A stretch of 64,000 bases of DNA, from positions 2,273,501-2,337,500 of the forward strand of contig NZ_CP024871.1 in NCBI RefSeq assembly GCF_000306675.2, given 5' to 3'. Below, one piece after another: positions 19,017 to 53,500 of this stretch; position 1 is the first letter of the stretch, and each line of letters starts with the position of its first letter. This DNA comes from Leptospira mayottensis 200901116 (GTDB taxonomy: Bacteria; Spirochaetota; Leptospiria; Leptospirales; Leptospiraceae). The notes beneath the pieces were generated by a model that was given only the letters and a program-made list of their open reading frames with translations, had not been told where the DNA came from and made no database searches. Both the position numbers and the translations under genes were made by a program.

Positions 19017-19541
19017 TTAAACCACCTGCTCTCTATCTATTTTCGGTTGTAGGGCCGATACATAGAGAATATCATCTTCGTTTACATAAAAATCAAGAAT
19101 TGCTTCACCTTCATAAGCGATACGAATTAGCCCTAGTCCGCTTTCATTGTCTTCTAAGGGTTGTCCTGCTACAAGTTTCAGTCTTTCTAAATAAGCTTGA
19201 AACGGAGATTGAAAACTTCGAATCCATTGAATGATAGAATCAAGACGACGTAGATTTTCTATAATTCCTGCAGAAGGAAGAGGACTCCAGGCTTGCACGA
19301 GCATTCCATCCTTACCGGATTCTAATTTAAAAGTAAACTCTTGGCTTTCACTTGTGAAGTGGCCGTATTTAATCGCATTTTCAAGAATTTCGGATGCAAT
19401 CATACAAAGCGCGTCCCTAGTTTCGTCCGATGAACCCAACTCCTCCAAAAAATTACGACACTCTTTTCTTGCCCTTTCAATCTCCGCCCAAATAGGACGA
19501 AGTTTCATTTCAAGCAGTTTGCCTTCGTTGCTATTTTGCAT
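19017..19541 (-). CDS. Anti-sigma-type Ser/Thr kinase (SiaB-like ATPase)
   Basis: 174 residues with a GHKL ATP-binding fold: N-box ASEILENAIKYGHF (about 47-60) and a G-box-like ESGLGLIRIAYEG (about 133-145). It lacks a phospho-acceptor His domain, as expected for RsbW/SpoIIAB or SiaB-type kinases, which phosphorylate a STAS or SiaC partner on Ser/Thr. Its gene is directly followed by that partner candidate. SiaB-like is favoured because of the C-terminal extension after the G-box and the gene order, but RsbW-like remains possible. Confidence 0.8.
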   Translation of the reverse strand: MQNSNEGKLLEMKLRPIWAEIERARKECRNFLEELGSSDETRDALCMIASEILENAIKYGHFTSESQEFTFKLESGKDGMLVQAWSPLPSAGIIENLRRLDSIIQWIRSFQSPFQAYLERLKLVAGQPLEDNESGLGLIRIAYEGEAILDFYVNEDDILYVSALQPKIDREQVV

Positions 19542-19608
19542 CAGAACCCCTCCGCCCTGTTAGGGCCAACACATCTCTCACCAACGTTGGACGAAGCGCG
19601 GTGATCTT

Positions 19609-21120
19609 TCATAACATACCAACCGGGAAGAATATTTCTTGAGGTTCTTTTTTACCTCGTAGCAAAAACGTACCGACTGCTTTGACGTTGATTTCATGAC
19701 GAATAAAATCGGAAGTAAAAGAATCCAAAAGTATATCATGACCCGTCGTTTTCGTAAGAACTTCCAGTCTGCTCGCAGTATTGACCGCATCGCCTAACAC
19801 GGTATATTCCATGTGTCGAGAAGAACCTATGTTTCCTGCAAATACGTTCCCCGTCGAAATCCCAATTCCCATTGCCACGGGAGTGATAATTTTTGGATTT
19901 CGGTTATCATTGAACGCACGTAGATACTCTCGGATTTGCAGAGCCAATCGAACGCAATTGATTGTATCCTCTTCTTCCGGGAAAGGACAGCCAAAAGTGA
20001 TCAAAAGTCCGTCTCCTAGTAATTTATTTACCGAGCCTCCGTTCGCGTAAGTAATATCCATAAGCCCCGTAAACAACTCGCTCAAAAAAGCCGCGAATTC
20101 ATTTGGATTCAACGTTTCGGCAATTCCCGTGGAATTTCGAACATCGCAGAATAACATCGTAGCTTGAACATTCTTTCCCTCAAGTTCCGTTTGTCGTTTT
20201 TCATCGATGAGGTAATCCACCAAGTTTTCAGGAAAGTATTTCTCCAACAGACGTTTTGCCTGTTCCACGTCCTCCATTCGTTTGCTGAGTTCTTGGGATT
20301 TAGCATGCAGTTCGCTTATATCTCGTAAGGTGAAAACACAACCGTGAGAAGTTCCATTCGTATCATGAATCGGAGCTACCGTGCAGATAACGGGAATACT
20401 CCGCCCATTGGAGCCGGAAAGAATCACGTGTTCAAAAACGGCGGGCGACTGATTGATCGTAGCATAAGAAACTAAATTTTGAATGATCGCACCTTTCGTG
20501 TCTCTTAAATGCATTACATCATCTACTATCCTACCTCGAACCGCTTTCTCACTCATTCCCAAAAGGGCTTCCGCAACCGGATTTAAAAACTTAACTCTGG
20601 AAATCGAATCGGTAGCGATTACTCCGTCTCCTATCGAACTCAAAGTGGTAGTCAACCAGCTTGCATCTTCACGAAAACGTTTTTCCATCTTATGTCGATA
20701 GAGACACATCTCAACTGTGATCTCAAGTTCTCGAACATTCACCGGTTTGAGAATATATCCGAACGGTTCCGTAACACGAGCCCTTTTCAGAGTAGCTTCG
20801 TCGCTGTGCGCAGTCACATAGATCACAGGAACATCTAGTATCTCTTTTAACTTGACGACGGTTTCAACTCCGTCGATAAACCCGGTGCCGAGAACAATGT
20901 CGATCAACACAAGATCCGGGCGAGTTTCTCGGGCCATCTGGATTGCCTTTTCTCCGTTAGTCGCAAGACCAATCGAAGTGTAACCAAATTTCTGTAGAAT
21001 CTCTTGAATATCACGCGCTACGATTCTTTCGTCCTCAACCACAAGAATCCGTGAAGCTTGTGACGCTCTATTCGCAAATTCTAACATCTTAGCACCAATG
21101 AAAGGTAAGAATCGATTCAA
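19609..21120 (-). CDS. Response regulator-PAS-adenylate/guanylate cyclase
   Basis: 503 residues in the order: receiver domain (about 23-140; acidic VVEDE, phospho-Asp in DLVLIDIV, Lys in ILKPVN), PAS domain (about 150-275), short coiled coil, and a class III cyclase catalytic domain (about 310-495). Metal-binding Asp residues are in LFCDVRNS and LGDGLLITFG; the later VLGDAVNTASRLE carries the Asp, Asn and Arg of an ATP-using enzyme, so cAMP is the likelier product. The start could also be the internal Met at residue 12. It precedes the kinase gene by 67 bp and is probably the first gene of this signalling operon. Confidence 0.92.
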   Translation of the reverse strand: MNRFLPFIGAKMLEFANRASQASRILVVEDERIVARDIQEILQKFGYTSIGLATNGEKAIQMARETRPDLVLIDIVLGTGFIDGVETVVKLKEILDVPVIYVTAHSDEATLKRARVTEPFGYILKPVNVRELEITVEMCLYRHKMEKRFREDASWLTTTLSSIGDGVIATDSISRVKFLNPVAEALLGMSEKAVRGRIVDDVMHLRDTKGAIIQNLVSYATINQSPAVFEHVILSGSNGRSIPVICTVAPIHDTNGTSHGCVFTLRDISELHAKSQELSKRMEDVEQAKRLLEKYFPENLVDYLIDEKRQTELEGKNVQATMLFCDVRNSTGIAETLNPNEFAAFLSELFTGLMDITYANGGSVNKLLGDGLLITFGCPFPEEEDTINCVRLALQIREYLRAFNDNRNPKIITPVAMGIGISTGNVFAGNIGSSRHMEYTVLGDAVNTASRLEVLTKTTGHDILLDSFTSDFIRHEINVKAVGTFLLRGKKEPQEIFFPVGML

Positions 21121-22258
21121 AAAAAAGATTCTTATTCAGGCTTTGACGATAGATAAAATGAAATTGTCCCTTGAACGTTTTCGATCCTGTTTTGTTGCGC
21201 ATAATCAAAACCTAAGTGTTCGTTCGTTAAAAACTGAAGATGTTTATTTGTGCTTTTAAAATCATCTCAGTCGCCTGGAACCATGTATATTGGCAACGTT
21301 TTAACACTAAAGGTTTGGATGGCCTCTTTCACATAGGAATTGACAGTGACCCGCTCTGACTAAATTTATAATTAGAACGAGTTCGGGTTTAGATACCACC
21401 TTACGAAAGAAAGTATCTAAAAACTTCTGATTGAGATCGGCTACTTCCGAACTAATTTTGTGAGAAGTGAACATAGTACCCCTTTCACCGTAATTTTCAC
21501 GCGTCGAACCGTTCTGAAACGGATTCCGATTCGGGTAGCGAAAGACCTTTCTAAGGCCTCAATTGATTGTTGCGGTAAATCGTCAGTACGGACTAACAGA
21601 TTTTTTGACTTTAGTCAACTAGTTATTTTTGATATTCAAAAAACGGAAAGCAATTCAAAGAATCAATCGAATCTCGGCATTTTACGAACACAAGGCATTC
21701 GAACATCCGTAGAAGCTCGCACATATTAGCTGCTATAGTTACCGAAACGGCAGGAGAAAAAACCGCTCAATTTTTAAACGCTTTTTCCCAAAAGAAATCG
21801 GACTCGTCCGAGAAGCGACGAAGCGATCAACCCTCTCTCAAAACCTGGGAAAGACAAAACATAGACAAAGATAACGAGAAGATCATCATCACTTGGCTTG
21901 AATACCGCGCCAATATCGTATCTTGGCAAATTTTCTGTGCGAAAAAAAGGAGCGAAATTAAAAGTCGTTCCAGTAGACGATCTCACCGTCAAGGGATCTC
22001 AAGCGAACACAAAAGACTTATCGTCTAAAAACTGAACTCGTATCTATTAACCAGTGTCAACACGTTAGATACAGTTGCCCCGTTGTACCATGATCGAACG
22101 AGCACATTAATTTGGAGTAAAGGTTTTTGTGACGGGGCCCGCAAGCCGTTTCTCACATGCCAATCGATATACAGGCGTTAGACGGTGACTTTTATGTATT
22201 TTCAGGTCATAATGTATAATAGCCCCGCACGTTTCACAATAAAACAAACGGCTTCAGT
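21121..22258. other. 1.1 kb gap with probable decayed coding sequence
   Basis: No intact gene. On the plus strand between about 21340 and 22030, protein-like stretches switch frame and meet stops (for example the 89-codon frame at 21460-21729 and AVIVTETAGEKTAQFLNAFS from about 21725). The texture suggests an eroded gene of unknown family. The remaining part up to clpB shows nothing. Confidence 0.35.
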
Positions 22259-24855
<2,597 letters not shown>

Positions 24856-24883
24856 TTTAGAATTTAGACTCTCTGATTCTAAA
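24856..24883. promoter_or_regulatory. Inverted repeat upstream of clpB
   Basis: TTTAGAAT and ATTCTAAA form a perfect 8-bp inverted repeat with a 12-nt spacer, ending 24 bp before the clpB ATG on the minus strand. It does not match the CIRCE element (longer arms, 9-nt spacer). It could be an operator or part of the 5' UTR. The half-site resembles TTAGAAT in the perR operator, possibly by chance. Confidence 0.35.
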
Positions 24884-26780
<1,897 letters not shown>

Positions 26781-26784
<4 letters not shown>

Positions 26785-26906
26785 TGTTCTTAGCCCAAAA
26801 AGGCCTGACTTGGCAAGGAGTTTCGATCATGACTCTTTCCCTGTTTTTAGTGAGTAGTCTTGCCGTATTCTGCATTTTTAAACTTTTTAAAACCAGAAAC
26901 CATTGA
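26781..26906 (+). CDS. Small membrane protein, candidate NSS small subunit (MetS-like)
   Basis: A 41-residue frame with start ATG overlapping the transporter stop (ATGA). It has a short N-terminal part, one transmembrane helix (about residues 15-35, [19 protein letters not shown]) and a basic tail KLFKTRNH. Corynebacterium MetP, another NSS transporter, needs a small single-helix partner, MetS, encoded directly downstream. Position, size and topology match; sequence similarity to MetS cannot be tested here. Its TGA overlaps the TTG start of the next gene, so three genes are translationally chained. Confidence 0.6.
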
Positions 26907-28879
26907 ACCGTTCTTTAGAATACTTTGATAAACTTTCCACGATCTGGGACGATTTCGAACCCAGAAAAGGCCAAATTCAACTTTCCCAAAAGATAGAAGA
27001 TTCCCTCTTTAACGGAACTCATTTGATTGCAGAGGCGGGAACGGGAGTCGGTAAGTCTCTCGCGTATTTGATTCCCGCGGCCCTTGCTTCGATCGAAAAA
27101 GAAGAACCCGTCGTTATTTCCACCGAAACCAAATCCCTTCAACAGCAGCTCCTTTTAAAAGACATTCCGATGGTTTCCAAAATCTTAGGAAGGGATCTAA
27201 AAGCGGAAGTCGCAATGGGCGCATCCAACTATGTGTGCAAAAGAAAAATGAATCATGTGTTGCGGGACGGAACCTTCGGTCCAGAGATGATTCCCCATTT
27301 GGATTCTTTCAATCGATGGATCCAAACCACCGAATCCGGAAGAAAACAGGAATTTACCGGAATGGCTTCTTACGATTTTTGGAACAGAGTCACAAGAGAG
27401 GCGGACAATTGCCTCGGAAGAAATTGTCCCAATTTTTCTCATTCTTATTATTTTCTAGAAAGGGAAAAATGGAAACGCTGTAACATTCTAATCGTAAACC
27501 ATCACCTTTTGGCAGCGCATATCGCGAGCGATTTCAATATTCTTCCCGAATTCAGTCGAGTGATTTTGGACGAAGCGCATAACTTTCCAAACATCATCGG
27601 TTCTTCTTTTCGCCGAGAAATCCGTTCTCAAGAAATCCAAAAACTTCTGCAACAAATCTGGCTTCCGAATAAAAACACTGGAGTCGCGGTTTCGATTTCC
27701 TCAAACATTCTCAAGGATTTAGCGACAAAGGCAGGTGAAACTCTAACCGTTTTTTTCAACTCGCTTTCTGGAGAAGTCCCTTTGAATTTTTATAGCCCTC
27801 AAAGGATCAAAAGGCCTCTGAAATTGGATCGAGGCGCATTTGCCGCGGTACTTATTGAGATCGCCGAAATCCTCCAGAAACATCTTTCCAAATTGTCCAA
27901 GGATAGCGAAGACATCGCGGAAAAAGAATCCGCTCTCGCCTTAGAGATGTTAGCTGTAAGGATCGGTGAGATCGCAGCCGGTCTCGAAACTTTTCGTCAA
28001 GTGGACGATCCGAACCTCGTGTATTGGATTGAACCTCCCGATCAGAGTTCGAAAGAGATCTATTATAAAATTTGCATGGAACCTTTGAGTCCGGACGAAA
28101 TTATTCGCGACTTATTTGCCTCTCGGATGGAGTCGATCGTGTTTACATCAGCAACTCTTTCTACATCTGGAAACGATTTTAAATACTTTCAAAAAAAGAT
28201 CGGGACCTTACAGGCTTCCAATCTTACAGTTCCTTCTCCTTTTCCGTATCAAAAAAACGCTCTTTTGTATATTCCGAAGGAAATTCGGGATCCCGTCGGA
28301 GATCCGGACGGTTATCACGCAGATCTCGCAAAACAAATCCTTTGGCTCATCGAATTGACCCGGGGTAATACATTCGTTTTGTTTACTTCTTTTAAGTCCT
28401 TGAAACTAGTTTATGAAGCGATTTGTCCCCATACCGATGTTCCACTATTTTCCCAATCCGATCTGGGACCGGATGGAGCCAAACAAATGTATCTTGAAAC
28501 CCCCAACAGTGTACTTTTCGGAGTTTCTACGTTTTGGCAGGGAATCGATATCCGTGGAGACAAGCTCAAATCGGTTATCATCGCCAAACTTCCGTTTCAA
28601 GTTCCGAACGATCCAGTCTTGGAAACCAAAAGCGAACAGTTAAAAGAATCCGGCGGAAATCCTTTCGCGGAGTTACAACTTCCATACGCTTGCACAGTTC
28701 TCAAACAAGGATTCGGTCGTTTGATCCGTTCCGGTACGGACACAGGGATCGTTTCCATTTTGGATCCGAGAATGTTCACAAAATCTTATGGGAAGGATCT
28801 TTTGAAGTCCCTTCCTCCCGCCAAATTGATTCAGAACCGGGAAGATTTAAAGAGAGAATTCGCTAATCTGCCGAAATAA
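26903..28879 (+). CDS. dinG: DinG/XPD-type ATP-dependent DNA helicase
   Basis: 658 residues of superfamily 2. Walker [17 protein letters not shown] (about 44-59), DEAH box VILDEAHNF (about 220), an iron-sulphur cluster region with Cys in [19 protein letters not shown], and the C-terminal motif VI region [15 protein letters not shown]. It unwinds DNA 5' to 3' and is linked to repair and R-loop removal. It starts at TTG 26903, overlapping the stop of the 41-residue gene by four bases, so expression probably depends on the upstream genes. Confidence 0.92.
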   Translation: MNRSLEYFDKLSTIWDDFEPRKGQIQLSQKIEDSLFNGTHLIAEAGTGVGKSLAYLIPAALASIEKEEPVVISTETKSLQQQLLLKDIPMVSKILGRDLKAEVAMGASNYVCKRKMNHVLRDGTFGPEMIPHLDSFNRWIQTTESGRKQEFTGMASYDFWNRVTREADNCLGRNCPNFSHSYYFLEREKWKRCNILIVNHHLLAAHIASDFNILPEFSRVILDEAHNFPNIIGSSFRREIRSQEIQKLLQQIWLPNKNTGVAVSISSNILKDLATKAGETLTVFFNSLSGEVPLNFYSPQRIKRPLKLDRGAFAAVLIEIAEILQKHLSKLSKDSEDIAEKESALALEMLAVRIGEIAAGLETFRQVDDPNLVYWIEPPDQSSKEIYYKICMEPLSPDEIIRDLFASRMESIVFTSATLSTSGNDFKYFQKKIGTLQASNLTVPSPFPYQKNALLYIPKEIRDPVGDPDGYHADLAKQILWLIELTRGNTFVLFTSFKSLKLVYEAICPHTDVPLFSQSDLGPDGAKQMYLETPNSVLFGVSTFWQGIDIRGDKLKSVIIAKLPFQVPNDPVLETKSEQLKESGGNPFAELQLPYACTVLKQGFGRLIRSGTDTGIVSILDPRMFTKSYGKDLLKSLPPAKLIQNREDLKREFANLPK

Positions 28880-28912
28880 GTAGAAGACGTACTTTCGTTT
28901 TTTGAGAACCAA

Positions 28913-29776
<864 letters not shown>

Positions 29777-29837
29777 TTTTGTAGGAAACTACGACGAGTA
29801 GATAGATCTTCGCCTTCTGTCAAATGCAGTCGCTTAT

Positions 29838-31776
<1,939 letters not shown>

Positions 31777-31824
31777 ACCTTTTTCTCCCGGTACCGTCTC
31801 CAACAACATTCCTTCGGAAAAAGT

Positions 31825-32178
<354 letters not shown>

Positions 32179-32185
32179 CTAAGGT

Positions 32186-34171
<1,986 letters not shown>

Positions 34172-34196
34172 ATTCTCCGTCCTAGTAAATCGATGA

Positions 34197-35131
<935 letters not shown>

Positions 35132-35153
35132 GCAGAAATTTAAAAAGAAATAA

Positions 35154-35630
35154 CTATTTTTCACCCATATCATCTCGAGCCAGCATCGTACGAATTGCTT
35201 CCGCCATCAGTTTGGGCTCATTTTTGATCGCTATATTTTCGACCATAATATGATCGCCGAAATTGCCGCTTTTTTGAGGTTTCGAAGCCGCTGCTACAAA
35301 TACTTCCGTATTGGAAGGCTCGTCACTCGAAGAAAATTCAGTGTCACCTGCATGACTTGTATAATCGTACCCTCCTACTCCGATGCTTTCCGAATTGGAA
35401 GCAGCAGGAGAAGCCCCTTCCCCAATATTGGAAAGAAAATTCAAAAACTCGGGGACTTTTTTTTCCAAAAACGCGTGCACTCCGAACCCGAAAACAGCAA
35501 ACGCAATCATGGAAAGAATAGTTACAAAAATAATATGCCCGAAAGCATTTCCGATAAAAAATCCGCAAAACGAGCTTACGATCAAAGCGATAAGGGCAAA
35601 AACGCCTATGAATAGGATCTGAAGATTCAA
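35154..35630 (-). CDS. Hypothetical membrane protein next to flhG
   Basis: A 158-residue protein with two predicted N-terminal transmembrane helices (about 3-50) and a long cytoplasmic Ser/Asn-rich tail ending in [24 protein letters not shown], a helical segment. No known family. It begins 4 bp after flhG, so it belongs to the flagellar operon. The C-terminal helix may bind a partner such as FlhG, but this is only inferred from position. Confidence 0.8.
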   Translation of the reverse strand: MNLQILFIGVFALIALIVSSFCGFFIGNAFGHIIFVTILSMIAFAVFGFGVHAFLEKKVPEFLNFLSNIGEGASPAASNSESIGVGGYDYTSHAGDTEFSSSDEPSNTEVFVAAASKPQKSGNFGDHIMVENIAIKNEPKLMAEAIRTMLARDDMGEK

Positions 35631-35633
35631 GGA

Positions 35634-36558
<925 letters not shown>

Positions 36559-36571
36559 AAGAGCTTTCGGA

Positions 36572-37861
<1,290 letters not shown>

Positions 37862-37912
37862 ATTTAACTCCCTGATCTTTTCCTTTTAGAAAGATTGAAT
37901 ATTCCAATAACA

Positions 37913-42209
<4,297 letters not shown>

Positions 42210-42210
42210 A

Positions 42211-43268
<1,058 letters not shown>

Positions 43269-43296
43269 CTTTTCCTAAATTCCCGACTCTTTCAAG

Positions 43297-45192
<1,896 letters not shown>

Positions 45193-45193
45193 T

Positions 45194-45240
<47 letters not shown>

Positions 45241-45374
45241 CCTGATTCCATCTAATTTTCGGGCGAAAACAACCTTTTTTCAAAAAAACAAACCGAGCCC
45301 TTATCTTCGACTTAGAACCTCTTAAAAACCTTAAAAAAATATCTCTAAACGATCCAGCAAGTTTCTACAAAACG

Positions 45375-45676
45375 TGGGAGTTCCTACAGATTACTCACAT
45401 TGGCGGTTTTTCCTGTCGTTTAAGATTGTAGTAATTCCTACATTTTGAAGTTTTGAGACGGGCACTTAAGTGAGTTTCCATAAATTTTATCTCTAGTCGC
45501 AGCTTAAAATGCTTTTGCGGACCGAGCAGACTCGCGGCATCCCCGCCCCGCGCCACTTGAACTTCGAACAAGACTATTCTGACCAAAGCCTTACATGTCG
45601 ATTACGGAGCTTTATCCACAAGCTTCGATTCTGATTCAGGCTTTCATCTCCAGTTTAAAATGTAGGAATTACAGTT
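45375..45676. repeat. Cluster of AATTCCTACA-type repeats
   Basis: GTGGGAGTTCCTACA near 45376, TGTAGTAATTCCTACA at 45428-45443 and the inverted TGTAGGAATTACAG near 45661 share a core. A similar GGAATTCCTACC occurs at 58616-58627. This looks like a short dispersed intergenic repeat typical of Leptospira genomes; no function is implied. Confidence 0.4.
45448..45470. repeat. Solitary IS5-type terminal repeat relic
   Basis: AAGTTTTGAGACGGGCACTTAAG strongly resembles the right end of the intact IS at 14476 (AGTTTTGAGACCGGCTCTAAG). No transposase frame is adjacent, so it is a single IS end, a MITE relic, or a sequence that the IS ends resemble by chance. A second copy is at 58638. Confidence 0.45.
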
Positions 45677-45937
45677 CTTGAAATTCTGCAGATTATATAC
45701 GAACCCCAAGAAATTGACCGATACTTAATCGATCCGAGTCGAGACTACTCATAACTTTCTCCAAAATTATTGAAGTCCGAGCGAGTCTTTTGTCAAACAC
45801 CGCTCGTTTCCCAAGCACAAACTTGATAATGCCCTACGGTTTATGCTGGGAAAAAATGAACGTTTTTGTAGGAAAAGTCGAACAACTAAGTCATTCAAGT
45901 CGATTTTTTTCATTCAAAATTCGAGTGAATGAATCTA

Positions 45938-46273
<336 letters not shown>

Positions 46274-46504
46274 TTTTATCCATAATTACGCGTTTCCATC
46301 GAAATGGTTCATACGAGTAATTTCAAAATCGCATTTGGCATTTTCTAATCGTTCTTATATTATTTCAGTATCAGATTGTTTTCCAAAAATAAAATCCTAA
46401 CTTCAGATTCACAAATCCTTACAACCTATTATCCTAAATCTTTTCTTGATTTACAGACGACGATCTTTCAAAGGTGAATGGAAAGTTTTTGAAATAACTC
46501 CTAA

Positions 46505-48736
<2,232 letters not shown>

Positions 48737-48791
48737 GATCCTACCCGATAGGAAGAAAATCCGCTTTGTATAGAAGCCCTTGCTATAAATT

Positions 48792-49794
<1,003 letters not shown>

Positions 49795-49844
49795 CGAGTG
49801 ACGCCTGCGTCTTACCGACAATTGTAGAAAATTTCTCTTTTCAA

Positions 49845-50312
<468 letters not shown>

Positions 50313-50569
50313 ATTAAGCAAAAGTAACAAGGATAAATGAGCAAACCGAAAACATAATAACCAGAAAGGCCTATCATGGATCCAATTTCCGTAAGCACTT
50401 TTTTCGTTAAGTTATATATCATTATGAGTCAAGTTATCATGTGGTAGGATTGTTAATTCGATTTCTTATATTCTCTTACGTATATCAAACCATTGAATCT
50501 TGAAATTACTCAGATTGTTTTTTGATGAAACTCATAAAAAGTGAGTAAAAAAAATGGAAGGTTGTTGTT
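50313..50569. other. Upstream region of the Ig-like protein gene
   Basis: No gene supported. The AT-rich end (50480-50569) must hold the promoter and the GGAAGG ribosome-binding site of the next gene. A short inverted repeat ACTCA/TGAGT near 50530 is followed by a run of A. Confidence 0.4.
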
Positions 50570-53500
50570 ATGAAGAAAAGTTTTTTAATCCTGACTTTTT
50601 TATTTTTGTTTCTGCAAGGCTGTATGGTTTGGCCTATGCTTACGGGAGCTACAGGGCTGGCCGTTAATAAAAAAAAAGGAAGTTCTCGCCTTCTTCTGCC
50701 GTTTGGATCTTCACAAAGTTCGCTAAAACGGATTGAAATTACAACAACCGAATCTTCCATCGCAAAAGGCACGAGTACTCAAATTCAGGTAACCGCAATT
50801 TTTGAGGACGGAACTCATTCGGATATTACTTCTTCATCCACTATCCTTTCTTTAAACTCTTCAATTTTGGATTGTCAGTCCTCAGTTGGAACCGGAATCG
50901 AAGTGGGAACTTCGAATATCACTGCAAAATATCAAGGACAAGAAGCTTCTACTTCCGTGCAAGTAACGAATGCAGCGTTGGTATCTCTTCAACTTGTTGC
51001 CGCAAGTTCTGGAGCTTTGCCCGTAGGCTTTACAAGGGGATATTCCTTGATTGGAATTTTTTCGGATCATACTACTCAAGATCTGACTTTGAATCCCGGT
51101 GCTATGTTAACTTCTTCCAATCCTGTAGCAGCAGCTTTTGCACCCGATGGCAAAAGTCTTACAGGAATAAGTTATAGTTCTACGACTACTCTCACTGGTT
51201 CTTTCGGGGGGAAAAGTGTATCCTTAGTTGTAACTACCGCTGCAGTATCTCTGGTATCGATTCAAATTACTCCCGTAAATCCTGGAGTTCCTATCGGTGG
51301 AAACAAACAATTTACTGCAACTGGAATCTATTCGGATAATTCTACGCTGGATATTAGCACACAAGTTGTTTGGAACTCTTCCAATACTTCCGTTGCTACT
51401 CTCAGCGTTTCCGGCCTTGCATCTTCTTTAACCACGGGAACTTCCACAATATCCGCTTCGAACGGTGCAATTACGAGTAATACTCAAATACTTACAGTCA
51501 CTCCAGCTGAGTTGGTTTCTATTTCCGTTACTCCTTCCAATCCTTCCATAGCAAAAGGTTTGACACAACAGTTTACCGCTACCGGCACGTTTACGGACCA
51601 TTCTACATTAGATATTACTTCTCAGGTCAATTGGACTTCTTCCAACAATGGGACGGTTTCAATTTCAAACGCGGTTGGGGGAGAAGGGAATTCTACGGCG
51701 CTGACTCTGGGAGCAGTTACGATTACGGCGGATGTGGGTGGAATTTCAGGCTTTACGAATATGACTGTCACCAACGCGACTCTCGTTTCTATTTCCGTTA
51801 CACCTGCAAATCCTTCGGTGCCGAAAGGTCTGACTCAACAGTTTACTGCAACTGGAACGTATTCCGATAGCTCTACCCAAGATCTTACTGCTGCTGTGGT
51901 TTGGTCTTCTTCTTTGGTTTCTAAGGCAATCATTTCCAACAGTGGCGGAAACGAGGGGATGGCAAATACCATTGCAACCGGCACTTCTACGATTAAGGCT
52001 ACACATTCCAGTGGAATTTTCGGAACCACAACCCTTACAATCACTGCGGCGGTCTTAATTCTATTCAGGTAACTCCTACGAATCCTTCTGTAGCCAACGG
52101 ATTTACGAAACAATTTACTGCAACTGGAACGTATTCGGATAATTCCACACAGGATTTATCCTTAGTAGCAACCTGGGCATCTTCTTTTGGAGGTATTGCT
52201 CTCATCTCCAATGCGGCCGGCAGCGAAGGACTTGCTACTTCTCTTGCAACTGGAACGACAAACATTACTGCGAGCTACAATTCAATCGTAAGCCCCACTT
52301 CGACACTTACGGTCACTCCGGCCGTTTTGGTTTCAATTGCGGTTACTCCCGGAACGCCTTCCAAAGGGAAAGGTTTGACACAACAATTTACTGCAACTGG
52401 AACGTATTCGGATGGTTCCACTTCGAATCTGACGAATACCGTAACTTGGAACTCCTCCGATTCGTTTGTTGCCAGCATTAGTAATGCGGCGGGAACTCAA
52501 GGAAAAGCGAATGCTTTGGAAGTCGGGACTATCAACATTCAAGCCGTTTTTGGCGGTATTACGAGCAACGCGTCTACCTTTACGGTCACTTCTGCGAGTC
52601 TCGTTTCGATTTCCGTTTCCCCGGCAAATCCTTCGGTTCCAAAAGGTTTAACACAACAATTTACCGCAACAGGAACTTACTCCGACGGATCCACTCAGAT
52701 CGTTACGGATTCAGTTACTTGGTCGTCGTCTGCAACTGGATTTGCTACGATTTCCAACGCAGCCGGTTCGCAAGGATTAGCTACCACAGGCAATGTAGGC
52801 GCTACTACAATTACCGCCACGGACGGATCCATTTCAGGAACTTCTGCGTTGAGCGTCACCGCGGCGAGTCTGGTCTCTATCTCTGTTTCTCCAACGAATC
52901 CTACGATTGATTCTACCACTACGAAACAATTCTTTGCGACTGGAACGTATACGGACGCTTCCACTCAGGACTTAACGACAGCAGTAACTTGGAGTAGCTC
53001 GAACGCTTCCGCAACCGTTTCCAATGCGGCAGGTTCGGAAGGGCTCGCAACTGGTGTGACTGCAGGAACCCCTTCGATTCAAGCGACTTTGAATAGTATC
53101 GTTGGCAGTACTACTCTTACGGTCAATACGATCGATTTGACGCCTCCGACCGTTCTTTCGGTGATATCTCTGGCGGCAAGAACCATACGTGTCATATTTT
53201 CGGAACCAGTCAACGTAGCTCAGGCGACAAATGTCGCAAACTATAAGATTGCGAATTCGGCGACTTTGAATTCTACCGCTCTCTGCCCCGATAACGCAGA
53301 CTTTACGAACAATACTCAAACTGGAACATTTAATATTAGCAGCATCGCAGGTTCCGGAAGTATCTATACGATCACTCTCAGTAACGATCAAGTATCGGGA
53401 GCTCCCTACTCACTGCTTGTGAATAAAACAGGCATTAAAGATCTTGCAACTACACCCAATGCTTTCGGTTGTCCGAATAGCGCGGACTTTATCGGACAGG

